Source: Bacillota bacterium (GTDB taxonomy: Bacteria; Bacillota; Sulfobacillia; JAJZYS01; JAJYTV01). From it: a stretch of DNA of 64,000 bases. Both the position numbers and the translations under genes were made by a program. The notes under the pieces were generated by a model, which did not search any database, had not been told where the DNA came from, and saw only the letters and a list, made by a program, of their open reading frames with translations. The DNA lies in assembly GCA_021793645.1 (NCBI GenBank), contig JAJYSJ010000001.1, positions 248,001-312,000 on the forward strand, in the 5' to 3' direction. This document shows positions 55,072-62,770 of this stretch, in pieces (positions within the stretch are counted from its first letter, which is position 1; every line of letters starts with the position of its first letter).

Positions 55072-55590
55072 CTAGAGCAGCGTGCGAACGGCCGCCAGCG
55101 CCGCATCGAAGTCCGGAAGGTCCGCAAATTCGGGCACGTACTGGACGTAGCGCACAATGCCCTGCGTATCGATGACGAAGATGGAGCGCGACAGCAGACC
55201 CATCTCCGCGATCTCGTTGCCGTAGGCCGGTCCGAAGGAGTGGTCGCGGCTGTCCGACAGCATCTCCATCGTCTCGGCTTCAGACGCGCCGCACCAGCGC
55301 TTCTGGGCGAACGGCAGGTCTCGGCTGATCGTGTAGACGGCCACCCGGTCGCCCAGCTGCTTGGCCTCGGCCTCGAAGCGGCGGCTCTGCTGATCGCAGA
55401 CGCCGGTGTCCAGCGACGGCACCACGGAGAACACCCGAACCTTTGCCGGGGTGTCCTGCAGGGTGACTGTGTGGAAATCGCGGTCGATCATCGTAAAGTC
55501 CGGTGCCGCCTGGCCTGGCCGGACCTCTGGTCCGACCAGCGTCAGCGGATTGCCTCTGAGCGTGTGGACACCCTTGCGCAGTTCCGGCAT
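55072..55590 (-). CDS. tpx: Thiol peroxidase (Tpx-type atypical 2-Cys peroxiredoxin)
   Basis: The 172-residue peroxiredoxin reduces hydroperoxides using thioredoxin. The N-terminus has GVHTLRGNPLTLVGPEVRPG. The peroxidatic Cys is in VPSLDTGVCDQQSRRFE and the resolving Cys in FAQKRWCGASEAE. GLLSRSIFVIDTQGIVRYV is the conserved C-terminal half. AGGAGGGT precedes the ATG. It lies beside two further thioredoxin-fold genes (55685 and 55921). Confidence 0.95.
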   Translation of the reverse strand: MPELRKGVHTLRGNPLTLVGPEVRPGQAAPDFTMIDRDFHTVTLQDTPAKVRVFSVVPSLDTGVCDQQSRRFEAEAKQLGDRVAVYTISRDLPFAQKRWCGASEAETMEMLSDSRDHSFGPAYGNEIAEMGLLSRSIFVIDTQGIVRYVQYVPEFADLPDFDAALAAVRTLL

Positions 55591-55684
55591 CTTGCATACC
55601 CTCCTCGTATCGGCCGTTCCGCGCGTCCCCTTCCCCGCGTGGACCGTCGGTTGCCTGGATGCCGAACGAAAGGGGAACATCGGG

Positions 55685-55924
55685 CTGGAATACTTGCAGG
55701 AAGTCGTCATCTACCTGGACCCCGAGGACCCCGCCTGCCGCCAGGTCCTGCTCTTTTTGCAGTCGAACGGCGTCGGGTGCAGCGTGCGCGACGTGCGCGC
55801 TGACCCTGACCTTTGGCGGGACCTCCGGTTCATGGGCGCCCAGACAGTGCCGACTGTCGTCGTGAACGGCATCGCCGTCGAAGGCTATCGCCCCGAGACG
55901 CTGCGTGAAGTGCTGGGGCTCTAA
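55685..55924 (+). CDS. Glutaredoxin-like protein with a modified active site (DPAC)
   Basis: The roughly 79-residue thioredoxin-fold protein reads VVIYLDPEDPACRQVLLFLQ, then MGAQTVPTVVVNGIAVEGY with the cis-Pro, and a final helix TLREVLGL. The usual CPxC is replaced by DPAC, so only the C-terminal Cys remains. No ATG fits; CTG 55685 has AAGGGGAA 7 nt upstream, with TTG 55694 as the alternative. It converges on the SelW-like gene with overlapping stop codons. Confidence 0.65.
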   Translation: MEYLQEVVIYLDPEDPACRQVLLFLQSNGVGCSVRDVRADPDLWRDLRFMGAQTVPTVVVNGIAVEGYRPETLREVLGL

Positions 55925-56169
55925 TCCGAGATGCGCGGGGCGATCAGGCGTCCGATCTCCCCTGCTTCCGGAAAACGGCCGGTCTTCGCCTTGGCATAGA
56001 CCTCCTCGCCCTCGCAGGTGACGACAAATACGCCGCCGTGCGAAGGCACGAGGGTGATGCTGGCGATCGCCTCGCCGTACTCGCTGCCGATTTCCTCCGC
56101 CACACGGGCGGCTTCAGCCGCGTAGCCTCACGACGTGCAGAACGTGACGCGCAGCGCGGGTCTTGCCAT
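55921..56169 (-). CDS. SelW/Rdx-family selenoprotein (CxxU), TGA decoded as selenocysteine
   Basis: Read with TGA (56128-56130) as Sec, the 82-residue protein starts MARPALRVTFCTS-U-GYAAEA. This gives the CxxU redox motif of the Rdx/SelW family after the first beta strand. The remainder fits the fold, including GGVFVVTCEGEEVYAK and the family-typical GRFPEAGEIGRLI. The ATG has GGGAGG about 8 nt upstream, whereas an ATG beyond the TGA would leave out the active site. A cytoplasmic thiol redox role is likely; the partner is unknown. Confidence 0.85.
56097..56111 (-). other. Candidate bacterial SECIS hairpin for the SelW-like gene
   Basis: CCGCC, loop CGUGU, GGCGG begins 17 nt after the UGA, with G second in the loop. 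An overlapping alternative, GCGGC-UGAA-GCCGC, has its loop at 12-15 nt. Confidence 0.5.
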
Positions 56170-56234
56170 AACGGATCCTCCCTTGACTGGACAGGTTCTC
56201 CTTCATCATAGGGGATCCGGCAAAGCCTCACAAT

Positions 56235-56654
56235 TCAGCGGCGCCGCCTCTTGGCCCGCGTGCGCGCCCTCCGGGGCGCCGTGCGCCGACGGGGGCTGGA
56301 TTGCTTGACGACGCGGGTGCCCAGGATCAGGTCGTGCAGCGCGAGGCGTTCACGCGTGAAGAGAGCGAAGACAAACCCGCCGCAAAGCAGCGTCAGTTCC
56401 AACAAGGAGACGAGCGGGCGCAGAATGTACTGATAGGGCGAGAGCTCCTTGCTGCCTTTGCCGACGACCTGCAGGCGAAGCAGGATCTTGCCCGGCGTGC
56501 GTCCGGAAAAGGCCCAGAGCGACAGCGCCGTGTAGGCGAAGAGTAGAAGCGCCCAGATCGCAAGCGGCAAGGAGAGCGCCCAGCCGATCGCCCCGACGAC
56601 CAGGACGTCCAACAGGTACGCGACGGTGCGTTCGCGAAAGCCGGCCGCCCTCAC
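56235..56654 (-). CDS. RDD-family membrane protein
   Basis: The 139-residue protein has an N-terminal RERTVAYLLDVLVVGAIG with the Arg and Asp of the RDD signature, two or three transmembrane helices, FSGRTPGKILLRLQVVG as the conserved second motif, and LALHDLILGTRVV near the end. A very basic tail (RRR-rich) follows. The function of the family is poorly known; some members may be sodium antiporters. The stop of the dehydratase gene overlaps its start. Confidence 0.85.
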   Translation of the reverse strand: MRAAGFRERTVAYLLDVLVVGAIGWALSLPLAIWALLLFAYTALSLWAFSGRTPGKILLRLQVVGKGSKELSPYQYILRPLVSLLELTLLCGGFVFALFTRERLALHDLILGTRVVKQSSPRRRTAPRRARTRAKRRRR

Positions 56655-57613
56655 TGCGGTCCCTCCGCTCCCGAGAGGATACGCGAGAAGAGTTCCGGGG
56701 CGACATTGCGCCCGCTGAGCACGGCCACCGCGGCGCCTTCCGGCGCCACGCCCTCCAGAAGCGCCGCGACCGACACGGCTGCGGCGCCTTCGACGATCAC
56801 GCGCTGCTGCTCGTAGAGGTAGCGCATGGCCCGTGCGATCGCGGCTTCCGTAACCATCAGCACGCCATCGAGGTGTTGCAGCGCAAGTCCCACCATCACA
56901 TCCGTGGTATCCCCATGGAGGCCGTCCGCGAGCGATGGGCCGTACTCCACCCGCACGCGGTGGCCAGCGCGCTGCGAAGCCACGAGTGGTGCGGATGCCT
57001 CGGACTGCACACCGTAGACGCGCACGCCGGGGCGCAGCGTCTTAAGAGCGATCGCCGAACCGACGGCCAGGCCTCCGCCGCCGGCCGGCACCAGAACGAT
57101 GTCGATGTCCGCAACGGAGAGCGCGATTTCGAGCCCGACCGTGCCCTGCCCCGCGATCACGTACGGGTCCTCGAAGGGGTGCACGAGCGTGCGGCCGGTC
57201 TCCTGCAGGATCTCCTTGCAGGCGGCCTCGGCCTCGTCGTAGTCTCTGCCGCGCAAGACGACTTCTGCGCCCAGCTGGCGCACCGCATCGACCTTCACGC
57301 GCGATGCGCTTTCCGGCATCACGAGCAGCGCATCGACGCCGATCTCACGTGCAGCCAGCGCCACGCCCTGGGCGTGGTTCCCCGCCGATGCGGCGATCAC
57401 GCCGCGCTGGCGTTCCGCCGTAGAAAGGCTGAGCATCCGGTAGAAGGCGCCGCGAACCTTGAAGGATCCCATGCGCTGCCAGCACTCCATCTTCAGTTGC
57501 ACCGGCTTGCCGCGCCTGCGTGAAAGCTCTGGATCCTCTACCAGCGGCGTTGGCCAAACGTGAGCGCGGATGCGCGCCCTGGCGCGGACGACGTCCCGCA
57601 TCTCGATCTCCAC
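56651..57613 (-). CDS. Threonine/serine dehydratase (TdcB/IlvA catabolic type)
   Basis: The 320-residue fold type II PLP enzyme deaminates threonine or serine. The PLP Lys is in MGSFKVRGAFYRML; ASAGNHAQGVALAARE is the substrate loop, VPAGGGGLAVGSAIALK binds the phosphate, and the C-terminus has VLSGRNVAPE. No regulatory ACT domain is present. It diverges from a second dehydratase at 57807. Confidence 0.92.
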   Translation of the reverse strand: MEIEMRDVVRARARIRAHVWPTPLVEDPELSRRRGKPVQLKMECWQRMGSFKVRGAFYRMLSLSTAERQRGVIAASAGNHAQGVALAAREIGVDALLVMPESASRVKVDAVRQLGAEVVLRGRDYDEAEAACKEILQETGRTLVHPFEDPYVIAGQGTVGLEIALSVADIDIVLVPAGGGGLAVGSAIALKTLRPGVRVYGVQSEASAPLVASQRAGHRVRVEYGPSLADGLHGDTTDVMVGLALQHLDGVLMVTEAAIARAMRYLYEQQRVIVEGAAAVSVAALLEGVAPEGAAVAVLSGRNVAPELFSRILSGAEGPQ

Positions 57614-57735
57614 TCGCGCGCCTCCCCAGGGTGATCTCCGTATGCCGTGACTTCTGCGTTCGCCCGCATTCCCCTGTCAGAGCAGGAGACCGTCGCTTCA
57701 CGACGGAATAGGATGAGGTCGCCTTCTTGCGTTTG

Positions 57736-57762
57736 GGCCCCGCACCTTCGCGGTGCGGGGCC
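57736..57762. other. Strong GC hairpin between the divergent dehydratase genes
   Basis: GGCCCCGCACC-TTCGC-GGTGCGGGGCC is a perfect 11-bp stem 45 nt upstream of the plus-strand start. No U-tract follows and no T-box motif is visible. A leader structure or a bidirectional insulator is possible. Confidence 0.55.
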
Positions 57763-57806
57763 TGCGCAGGCCAGGAGATCGCTAACTGCGGGGGAGGAAT
57801 CCGAGT

Positions 57807-58781
57807 TTGCAAGTGCGATCCCAGACTGTCCGCCTGGACGACATCGTCGCCGCCCAGGATAGGCTTTCACCGTATTTGAAGCCGACACCGCTGCAACCGT
57901 CGACTGCAGCCGCGGAGGCCGTGGGCGGAGACGTGCTGCTGAAGCTTGAGATGTTCCAGCCGATCCGCGTCTTCAAGATCAGGGGGGCGCTGAACCGCAT
58001 CCTCCGGCTGCGCGCGCAGGGGCTTTCCGGCGGTGTGATCACCGCGTCGGCGGGCAACCACGGCCTCGCAGTCGCCTACGCCGCCGAGCGGTTCGGACTG
58101 CAGGCGACGATCTGCGTGCCGCAGTCCGGGAATCAGGCCAAGGTGCGCGCCATCACGCGCCTGGGCGCACGCGTCGTGGCAGAGGGTGAGGACTTCCAGG
58201 CCGCCGTCGAGAACGCACGGCGCATCGCCGCGGCCGAGGGCCTTACGTTCGTCCACGCGTACGACGACCCCGACGTGATCGCCGGCCAGGGCACCCTGGG
58301 CCTCGAACTGACGCAGGCGGGCGTCGACTTCGACGCCGTTCTCCTCCCGATCGGCGGAGGCGGGCTGCTCGGCGGCGCGTCTTTGGCACTCAAGGAACGC
58401 ATGCCGAAGATCAAGGTCTACGGCATCGCGATGTCCGGCGCGGACAGCATGGCGCGCTCGCTTGCTGCCGGCAAAGTGGTGGAACTCCAATCGGTGCACA
58501 CGATCGCAGACGGCCTTTCGCCGCGCGGTCCGTCCGCGCTGACGCTCGAACTCGCCCAGCGCTACGTCGACGACGTGATCGTCATCGACGACGAGGACCT
58601 CTACGCCGCCCTGCGCCTGCTGCTCTTCGAAGAGCATCTCGTCGTCGAGCCTTCCGGAGCCGCAACGCTCGCCGCGTTGATGCGCCACGGGTCCGCACGG
58701 TTCGGCAAGCGACCGGTCTCCGTTCTCTCCGGCGGCTTCTGCGCCGACGAGGTCCTCCGGCAGGTGGCCCAGATGGCATAA
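57807..58781 (+). CDS. Threonine/serine dehydratase paralogue (fold type II PLP enzyme)
   Basis: The 324-residue protein is related to the divergent neighbour. KLEMFQPIRVFKIRGALNRI carries the PLP Lys but has RVFK where the usual motif has GSFK. ASAGNHGLAVAYAAERFG, LLPIGGGGLLGGASLALK and EPSGAATLAALM are intact. The TTG follows GGGGGAGG. It may be a threonine, threo-hydroxyaspartate or serine dehydratase; the altered motif hints at a different substrate. Confidence 0.88.
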   Translation: MQVRSQTVRLDDIVAAQDRLSPYLKPTPLQPSTAAAEAVGGDVLLKLEMFQPIRVFKIRGALNRILRLRAQGLSGGVITASAGNHGLAVAYAAERFGLQATICVPQSGNQAKVRAITRLGARVVAEGEDFQAAVENARRIAAAEGLTFVHAYDDPDVIAGQGTLGLELTQAGVDFDAVLLPIGGGGLLGGASLALKERMPKIKVYGIAMSGADSMARSLAAGKVVELQSVHTIADGLSPRGPSALTLELAQRYVDDVIVIDDEDLYAALRLLLFEEHLVVEPSGAATLAALMRHGSARFGKRPVSVLSGGFCADEVLRQVAQMA

Positions 58782-58792
58782 GGATGGGCCAT

Positions 58793-58851
58793 ATGGACGG
58801 GGTACCGTGTCCATTTGGTCCCTTGCACCTCTTTCCTGACCTCTCTACTCT
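58793..58851 (+). promoter_or_regulatory. Promoter and inverted repeat upstream of the second Crp/Fnr gene
   Basis: TTGCAC (58823) and TACTCT (58846), 17 nt apart, form a likely promoter. Immediately upstream, ATGGAC-N10-GTCCAT (58793-58814, centred on GGTACC) is an inverted repeat and possible operator. Confidence 0.55.
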
Positions 58852-58904
58852 GGTTTTAGAGAGGGGGCCGCTTGGAGCGGCCGAGCACAGGAGGCGGGGA
58901 CCGC

Positions 58905-59591
58905 ATGGCCGTCCAGACTGCACCGGAGATGCTTTCCGCGGTCTCATCCGTTGCCGCGTTCCGCGATCTCTCGCTCCCTTCGCGCGAAGCGATCGCAGGC
59001 ATCAGTTCACTGCGCCACTACCGCAAGGACATGTACGTGTTCATCGAGGGCGACGAGTCGGAGTTCCTCTGTTTTTTGCATGAAGGCACTGTGCGGGCGT
59101 TCCGCACCACCATGCTTGGGACAGAGCAGACCCTGCAGATCGTACGGCCAGGCGAGATCTTCTCACTCACCGGCTTTCTCCACAGCGGGGAACCCTACCC
59201 ATCCACTGTCCAGACCATCGCGGAGAGCTGGATCGGCTTTGTGCGCAACGATGCCCTCAGGGCGCTCGTCCAGCGCAGCGCCGACGTCGGCTGGGCGCTC
59301 ATGCAGGTGTTCGGCGCCCGCCTGCGCGACCAGACCCGCCAGATGGTCGAGCTGACCAGTCGCGACGCCTCGGCGAAGATCGCTGCCACGCTCCTGCGCC
59401 TTGCAGAGCGCGAAGGCAGCGGGCGAACCGGTCTGCACTTCACGCACCGGGAACTGGCACAGCTCGTAGGCTGCTCGCGCGAGACGGTGACCCGGGTGAT
59501 GCGCGAGTTCCGGGAGGACCACTGCGTCGAGCAGACGGACGACGGCCGCCTCATCGTGCACCCTTCAAGACTGCAAAGCTACGCTGGATAG
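58905..59591 (+). CDS. Crp/Fnr-family transcriptional regulator (second copy)
   Basis: The 228-residue protein is a close relative of the regulator at 44450. The effector beta roll has DMYVFIEGDESEFLCFLHEG and VRPGEIFSLTGFL, and the winged helix is FTHRELAQLVGCSRETVTRVM. AGGAGG lies about 11 nt before the ATG. No FNR-type N-terminal cysteine cluster is seen. The effector and targets are unknown; a terminator follows at 59606. Confidence 0.9.
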   Translation: MAVQTAPEMLSAVSSVAAFRDLSLPSREAIAGISSLRHYRKDMYVFIEGDESEFLCFLHEGTVRAFRTTMLGTEQTLQIVRPGEIFSLTGFLHSGEPYPSTVQTIAESWIGFVRNDALRALVQRSADVGWALMQVFGARLRDQTRQMVELTSRDASAKIAATLLRLAEREGSGRTGLHFTHRELAQLVGCSRETVTRVMREFREDHCVEQTDDGRLIVHPSRLQSYAG

Positions 59592-59605
59592 CATGTGCCC
59601 CACAC

Positions 59606-59638
59606 GCCCGCCCGGCTCTGGGCGGGCTCTCTTTCTTC
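59606..59638 (+). terminator. Rho-independent terminator of the second Crp/Fnr gene
   Basis: GCCCGCCC, loop GGCTCT, GGGCGGGC is followed by TCTCTTTCTTC. It begins 14 nt after the stop. Confidence 0.85.
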
Positions 59639-59669
59639 GCAGGCCATCGACGACCGAGAGGCGCACGCG

Positions 59670-59920
59670 CTAGTCCCTCCACCCGGCGCCCGAGATCTTC
59701 TTCGCGCGAGATCCCCGCGCAATCTCGGCCGTGCGCATGGTCCGCCCGCTCGGGGTCGCGTAGTTAGCCGTCCAGGCCGATGTCCGCAGTGCCCGCGCAA
59801 GACGCTCTACCTAGCGGACGCCGCGCGCGGTCAGGGACGAATCGGCCAACCCCGGAAGCGTTGCCGGGCGTTCCACTCCGTCTCGCCGTAGCGCGTCAGG
59901 CACACCTCAGTCAAGGCCAT
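59670..59920 (-). pseudogene. Decayed histidine phosphatase (phosphoglycerate mutase family)
   Basis: The frame from ATG 59920 gives CLTRYGETEWNARQRFRGW and then stops. A frame change and an in-frame TAG separate the next recognisable parts, LADSSLTARGVR and VERLARALR, then YATPSGRTMRTAEIA. These match the LVRHGETEWN...QGxxDxPLTxxG...YxSPxxRxxxTAEI order of the family. The catalytic His is Tyr (RYG), and the C-terminal half is missing. It overlaps the 3' end of the PfkB gene. Confidence 0.8.
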
Positions 59921-60815
59921 TCGCGCCCCCGCCCAAGGCCTGCAAGATCCCGGGCCCGAAGGCTTCTCCCGCCACGGATGCCCGCGCGACGCGGTTGCCC
60001 GCCGCGACCGCATCCGCCAGCGAAAGGCCGCTGCAGCGCGCTGCGAGAATCCCCGCGGCGTGGGCGTCGCCCGCCCCTGTCGTGTCGCCGGTGACCGGCT
60101 CCCCCCCGGCGATCTCAAGCGCTCTGCCTTGCGTACCCAAATAGGCGCCGCTGGACGTACTCACGACGACCGGGGGGCCTTCGCGGCTGAGCAGCGCCGC
60201 GGCGGACTTGGCATCTGCCGTGCCGCTGCGCGCCTGCGCCTCGTCCGCGTTCATCCGCACGAGATCCGCGCGGCGCCATGCGCGGCCAAGGCTGCCCGGC
60301 GACGCGCCGCGCGGCCCGGGATCGAGCAGAACCTCGATGCGGCGGGGCAGGTTCGCGACGGTCTCCTCGAGGTCCGGCGACGAGAGCAGTTCGTAGCCCG
60401 AGACGTAGAGAAAGCCGGCATGCCCGAGGTCCGCACAGAGGAGATCCCGCGCACCCACCTGGCCCTCCGCGCCGGCCGCGCTGACGAAGCTGCGCTCCCC
60501 GCTCGGCTCCACAAGCGCAATGGTCACGCCGCTCGGCGCATCGCTCCACTCGCCGCGCACGGAAATGCCGAGGCGACCTAGCTCCGCCTGCGCGAGCCGG
60601 TCGAGCGGCCCGTCGCCGCGCCGCAGTACGAACTCGATCGGCGCGCCCAGGCTGGAGAGCGCGCGGGCGACGTTGATTCCGCTGCCGCCAAGCCCCACCT
60701 GCAAGGAACTTGCCAGTACGTCGCCTCCCGGCTCTGGCAGTTTGGGGACGCGAAAGCGAAGTTGCAGGAGCGCAACCCCGACGACGACAATCTTCGGCCG
60801 CGTGTCGCCCGCCAT
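59907..60815 (-). CDS. PfkB-family carbohydrate kinase
   Basis: The 302-residue ribokinase-fold protein has the N-terminal glycine pair motif LGGSGINVARALSSLG. The C-terminal PfkB signature with catalytic base is DTTGAGDAHAAGIL, and VRMNADEAQA is the region before the nucleotide site. It phosphorylates a sugar or nucleoside; the substrate is unknown. It lies 3 nt after a beta-hydroxyacid dehydrogenase gene. Confidence 0.88.
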   Translation of the reverse strand: MAGDTRPKIVVVGVALLQLRFRVPKLPEPGGDVLASSLQVGLGGSGINVARALSSLGAPIEFVLRRGDGPLDRLAQAELGRLGISVRGEWSDAPSGVTIALVEPSGERSFVSAAGAEGQVGARDLLCADLGHAGFLYVSGYELLSSPDLEETVANLPRRIEVLLDPGPRGASPGSLGRAWRRADLVRMNADEAQARSGTADAKSAAALLSREGPPVVVSTSSGAYLGTQGRALEIAGGEPVTGDTTGAGDAHAAGILAARCSGLSLADAVAAGNRVARASVAGEAFGPGILQALGGGANGLD

Positions 60816-60818
60816 GCC

Positions 60819-61679
60819 CTATCCGAGCAGCGCCTTGAGGTAGCTCGACTCGTCGCGCGGCGCGCCTCCCTGATCGGAGTAGTCCTGCAAGAGGCGCAAG
60901 GCGTGCGGTGCGATCGGCAGGGTGACGCCATCCGCCGCTGCCATCTCGACAGCGAGGCGCAGATCCTTCAGCCGGTTCGCGACCGAAAAGCCGGGCTCCC
61001 AGGCATCTTGGCGATATCGGTCGAGGAGCTTGGTCAATTCGAAGGAAGCGGCGGAGCTTTGCGGCAGCACTTCTTCGATCTTTTCCTGCGGCACGCCCTC
61101 GCGCAGGGCGAGGCGGATGCCTTCTGCGGCCACCATCAGGGTAAGGCCGGAGATCAGGTTGCCCGCGAGCTTGAGGGTCTCGCCGAGGCCTGTCCCGCCG
61201 ACATGGACGATGCGCCGTCCCATCGCTTCAAAGAGCGGCATGGCTGCCTGGAAGTCCTCCGCCTCTCCCCCGACCATGATCGTCAGGGTGCCTTCGCGGG
61301 CGCCCACATCGCCGCCCGTGACGGGCGCGTCAAGAAAGCGCAGCCCGCGCTCGCGTGCGGCGGCCGCCACCTTGCGCGAGGTGCCCGGCGCGATCGTCGA
61401 CATGTCGATCAACAAGGTCCCCGGCTGCGCGCCCGCGAGCGTGCCGTTCTCTCCAAAAGTCACCGCTTCCACCGCGGCGTCGGCCGTGACAATCGTGATC
61501 ACCGCATCCTGCCCCTGCGCCGCCTCTTTAGGCGTCGCAGCGACATCCACACCCTTCGCGCGGAAGGGCTCCGTCGCATCCTTGGTGCGGTTATGGACCG
61601 TCACCTCGTGCCCAGCGCGCAAGAGATTCTCCGCCATGTAGCGTCCCATCACACCGAGACCGATAAATCCGACCCGCAT
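60819..61679 (-). CDS. NAD(P)-dependent beta-hydroxyacid dehydrogenase (HIBADH family)
   Basis: The 286-residue enzyme has the Rossmann motif FIGLGVMGRYMAENLL, the substrate-binding LDAPVTGGDVGAREG, and the catalytic Lys in GETLKLAGNLISG. Relatives oxidise 3-hydroxyisobutyrate or tartronate semialdehyde. The adjacent sugar kinase suggests a short carbohydrate or glycerate pathway, which is inference. The start at 61679 fits the family N-terminus. Confidence 0.92.
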   Translation of the reverse strand: MRVGFIGLGVMGRYMAENLLRAGHEVTVHNRTKDATEPFRAKGVDVAATPKEAAQGQDAVITIVTADAAVEAVTFGENGTLAGAQPGTLLIDMSTIAPGTSRKVAAAARERGLRFLDAPVTGGDVGAREGTLTIMVGGEAEDFQAAMPLFEAMGRRIVHVGGTGLGETLKLAGNLISGLTLMVAAEGIRLALREGVPQEKIEEVLPQSSAASFELTKLLDRYRQDAWEPGFSVANRLKDLRLAVEMAAADGVTLPIAPHALRLLQDYSDQGGAPRDESSYLKALLG

Positions 61680-61707
61680 GATCGCCGGCAGTCGCCGGCA
61701 CACCTCC

Positions 61708-62334
61708 TTATTGGTCCGCCGCGGACCGGCTGCGCACGAGGCAGCCGATCCGGTCCGCGCGGCCCGCCGCATCGCAGCGCTGCACGAGCTCGGAAAGGTC
61801 GCTTGTCTTCGGCAGCCAGAACTCTACATGCACCTTCGCTCCGTACGTCAGGGAAAGGACTTCCCCATCGACGGCCTCGAGCGCCTTGACGAGGTTCAGG
61901 CGCTCCTGGTGCGCAACCTCTACGCCGTAGTGCACGCCGGGCACAAGCCGCGCGACGCAGGCAGCCTGAAGCGCCTCAGCACCTGCGCTTAGGTAGGCGC
62001 GATAGAGGCCGGATCGCCCGAGCTTTCTGCCTCCATAGTAGCGTACGACCACCAAAAGACCGTAGTCGACGAAGTGACGCCGCAGGCTTTCGAGCAACGG
62101 CAAGCCAGCCGTCGCCTGCGGCTCTCCGTCGTCGCTCTGGCGTTCCTGGCCGGGTCCGCAGCGCCAGGCGTAGCAGTGGTGCGTCGCATCGGGATGCTCC
62201 CTTCGCACGGCTGCGAGCGCCGCCTGCGCATCCTCCGGCGCGCTTGCGCCGAGCGCATAGCCAAGGAAGCGCGAGCGCTCGATCACGAGTTCCGATCGCC
62301 CCGGCTCGACGATGGCACGCCGTATCTCCGTCAT
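61708..62334 (-). CDS. YigZ/IMPACT family protein
   Basis: The 208-residue protein has the IMPACT N-terminal domain: ERSRFLGYA, HPDATHHCYAWRCG, SDDGEPQATAGLPLLE and VVVRYYGGRKLGRSGLYRAY, the strongest signature. A C-terminal ferredoxin-like DUF1949 part follows. It may act in translation-stress control or as a nucleotide-binding factor; the bacterial role is poorly defined. The start at 62334 (MTEIRR) is preferred, with 62343 as an alternative. Confidence 0.92.
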   Translation of the reverse strand: MTEIRRAIVEPGRSELVIERSRFLGYALGASAPEDAQAALAAVRREHPDATHHCYAWRCGPGQERQSDDGEPQATAGLPLLESLRRHFVDYGLLVVVRYYGGRKLGRSGLYRAYLSAGAEALQAACVARLVPGVHYGVEVAHQERLNLVKALEAVDGEVLSLTYGAKVHVEFWLPKTSDLSELVQRCDAAGRADRIGCLVRSRSAADQ

Positions 62335-62383
62335 GCGTTCCACTTCGCCGCAGGGAGCGGCGACGCCTTTCTGGAAAAGGTAA

Positions 62384-62411
62384 GCGCCTCTCCCGCATGC
62401 AGGAGAGGCGC
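62384..62411 (-). terminator. Terminator of the DUF3243 gene
   Basis: GCGCCTCTCC / GGAGAGGCGC with an 8-nt loop is followed on the minus strand by TTACCTTTTCC. Confidence 0.8.
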
Positions 62412-62423
62412 CGCCTGGACTGC

Positions 62424-62690
62424 TTAGTGCATGGTTCCCTTGTGCTCGACGAGCTTGTGCAGCACGGAGCTCATGGCATGGCGCTCGTCATCGTTGGCGG
62501 ACTGCCACATCTGCTTGAGGAGCACCTGCTCCGGGGTCCTCGGCTGAACTTCCTTCATCAGCCAATCGGCGATGCGCTTTGCGGAGTTGTCGATGTGCTC
62601 CTTCGATAGGCCCATGTTGTGGGCGGCTTCCAACTTCTCCGCGAGCTCCTTCTCGAACTGCTGGAACGATTCGGTCAGCTGTTCTGGCAA
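62424..62690 (-). CDS. DUF3243 family protein (YmfJ-like)
   Basis: The 88-residue helical protein matches the DUF3243 pattern found in spore-forming Bacillota: FQQFEKELAEKLEAAHNMGL, then IADWLMKEVQPRTPEQVLLK and LHKLVEHKG. The TTG at 62690 has AAGGAGG 9 nt upstream. Its role is unknown. It is a single-gene unit divergent from trmK. Confidence 0.88.
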   Translation of the reverse strand: MPEQLTESFQQFEKELAEKLEAAHNMGLSKEHIDNSAKRIADWLMKEVQPRTPEQVLLKQMWQSANDDERHAMSSVLHKLVEHKGTMH

Positions 62691-62770
62691 GGGTCCAGAC
62701 CTCCTTGATCGCGACCTCGTTGACTAGACTGCGGCCAGGCTGCAAATCTCATGCAAGGGGGGAGCACGAG

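Noticed and set aside
57614-57806. A T-box or amino-acid riboswitch before the dehydratase gene
   Set aside because: No T-box sequence, specifier loop or terminator/antiterminator pair with a U-run is visible; only a GC hairpin.
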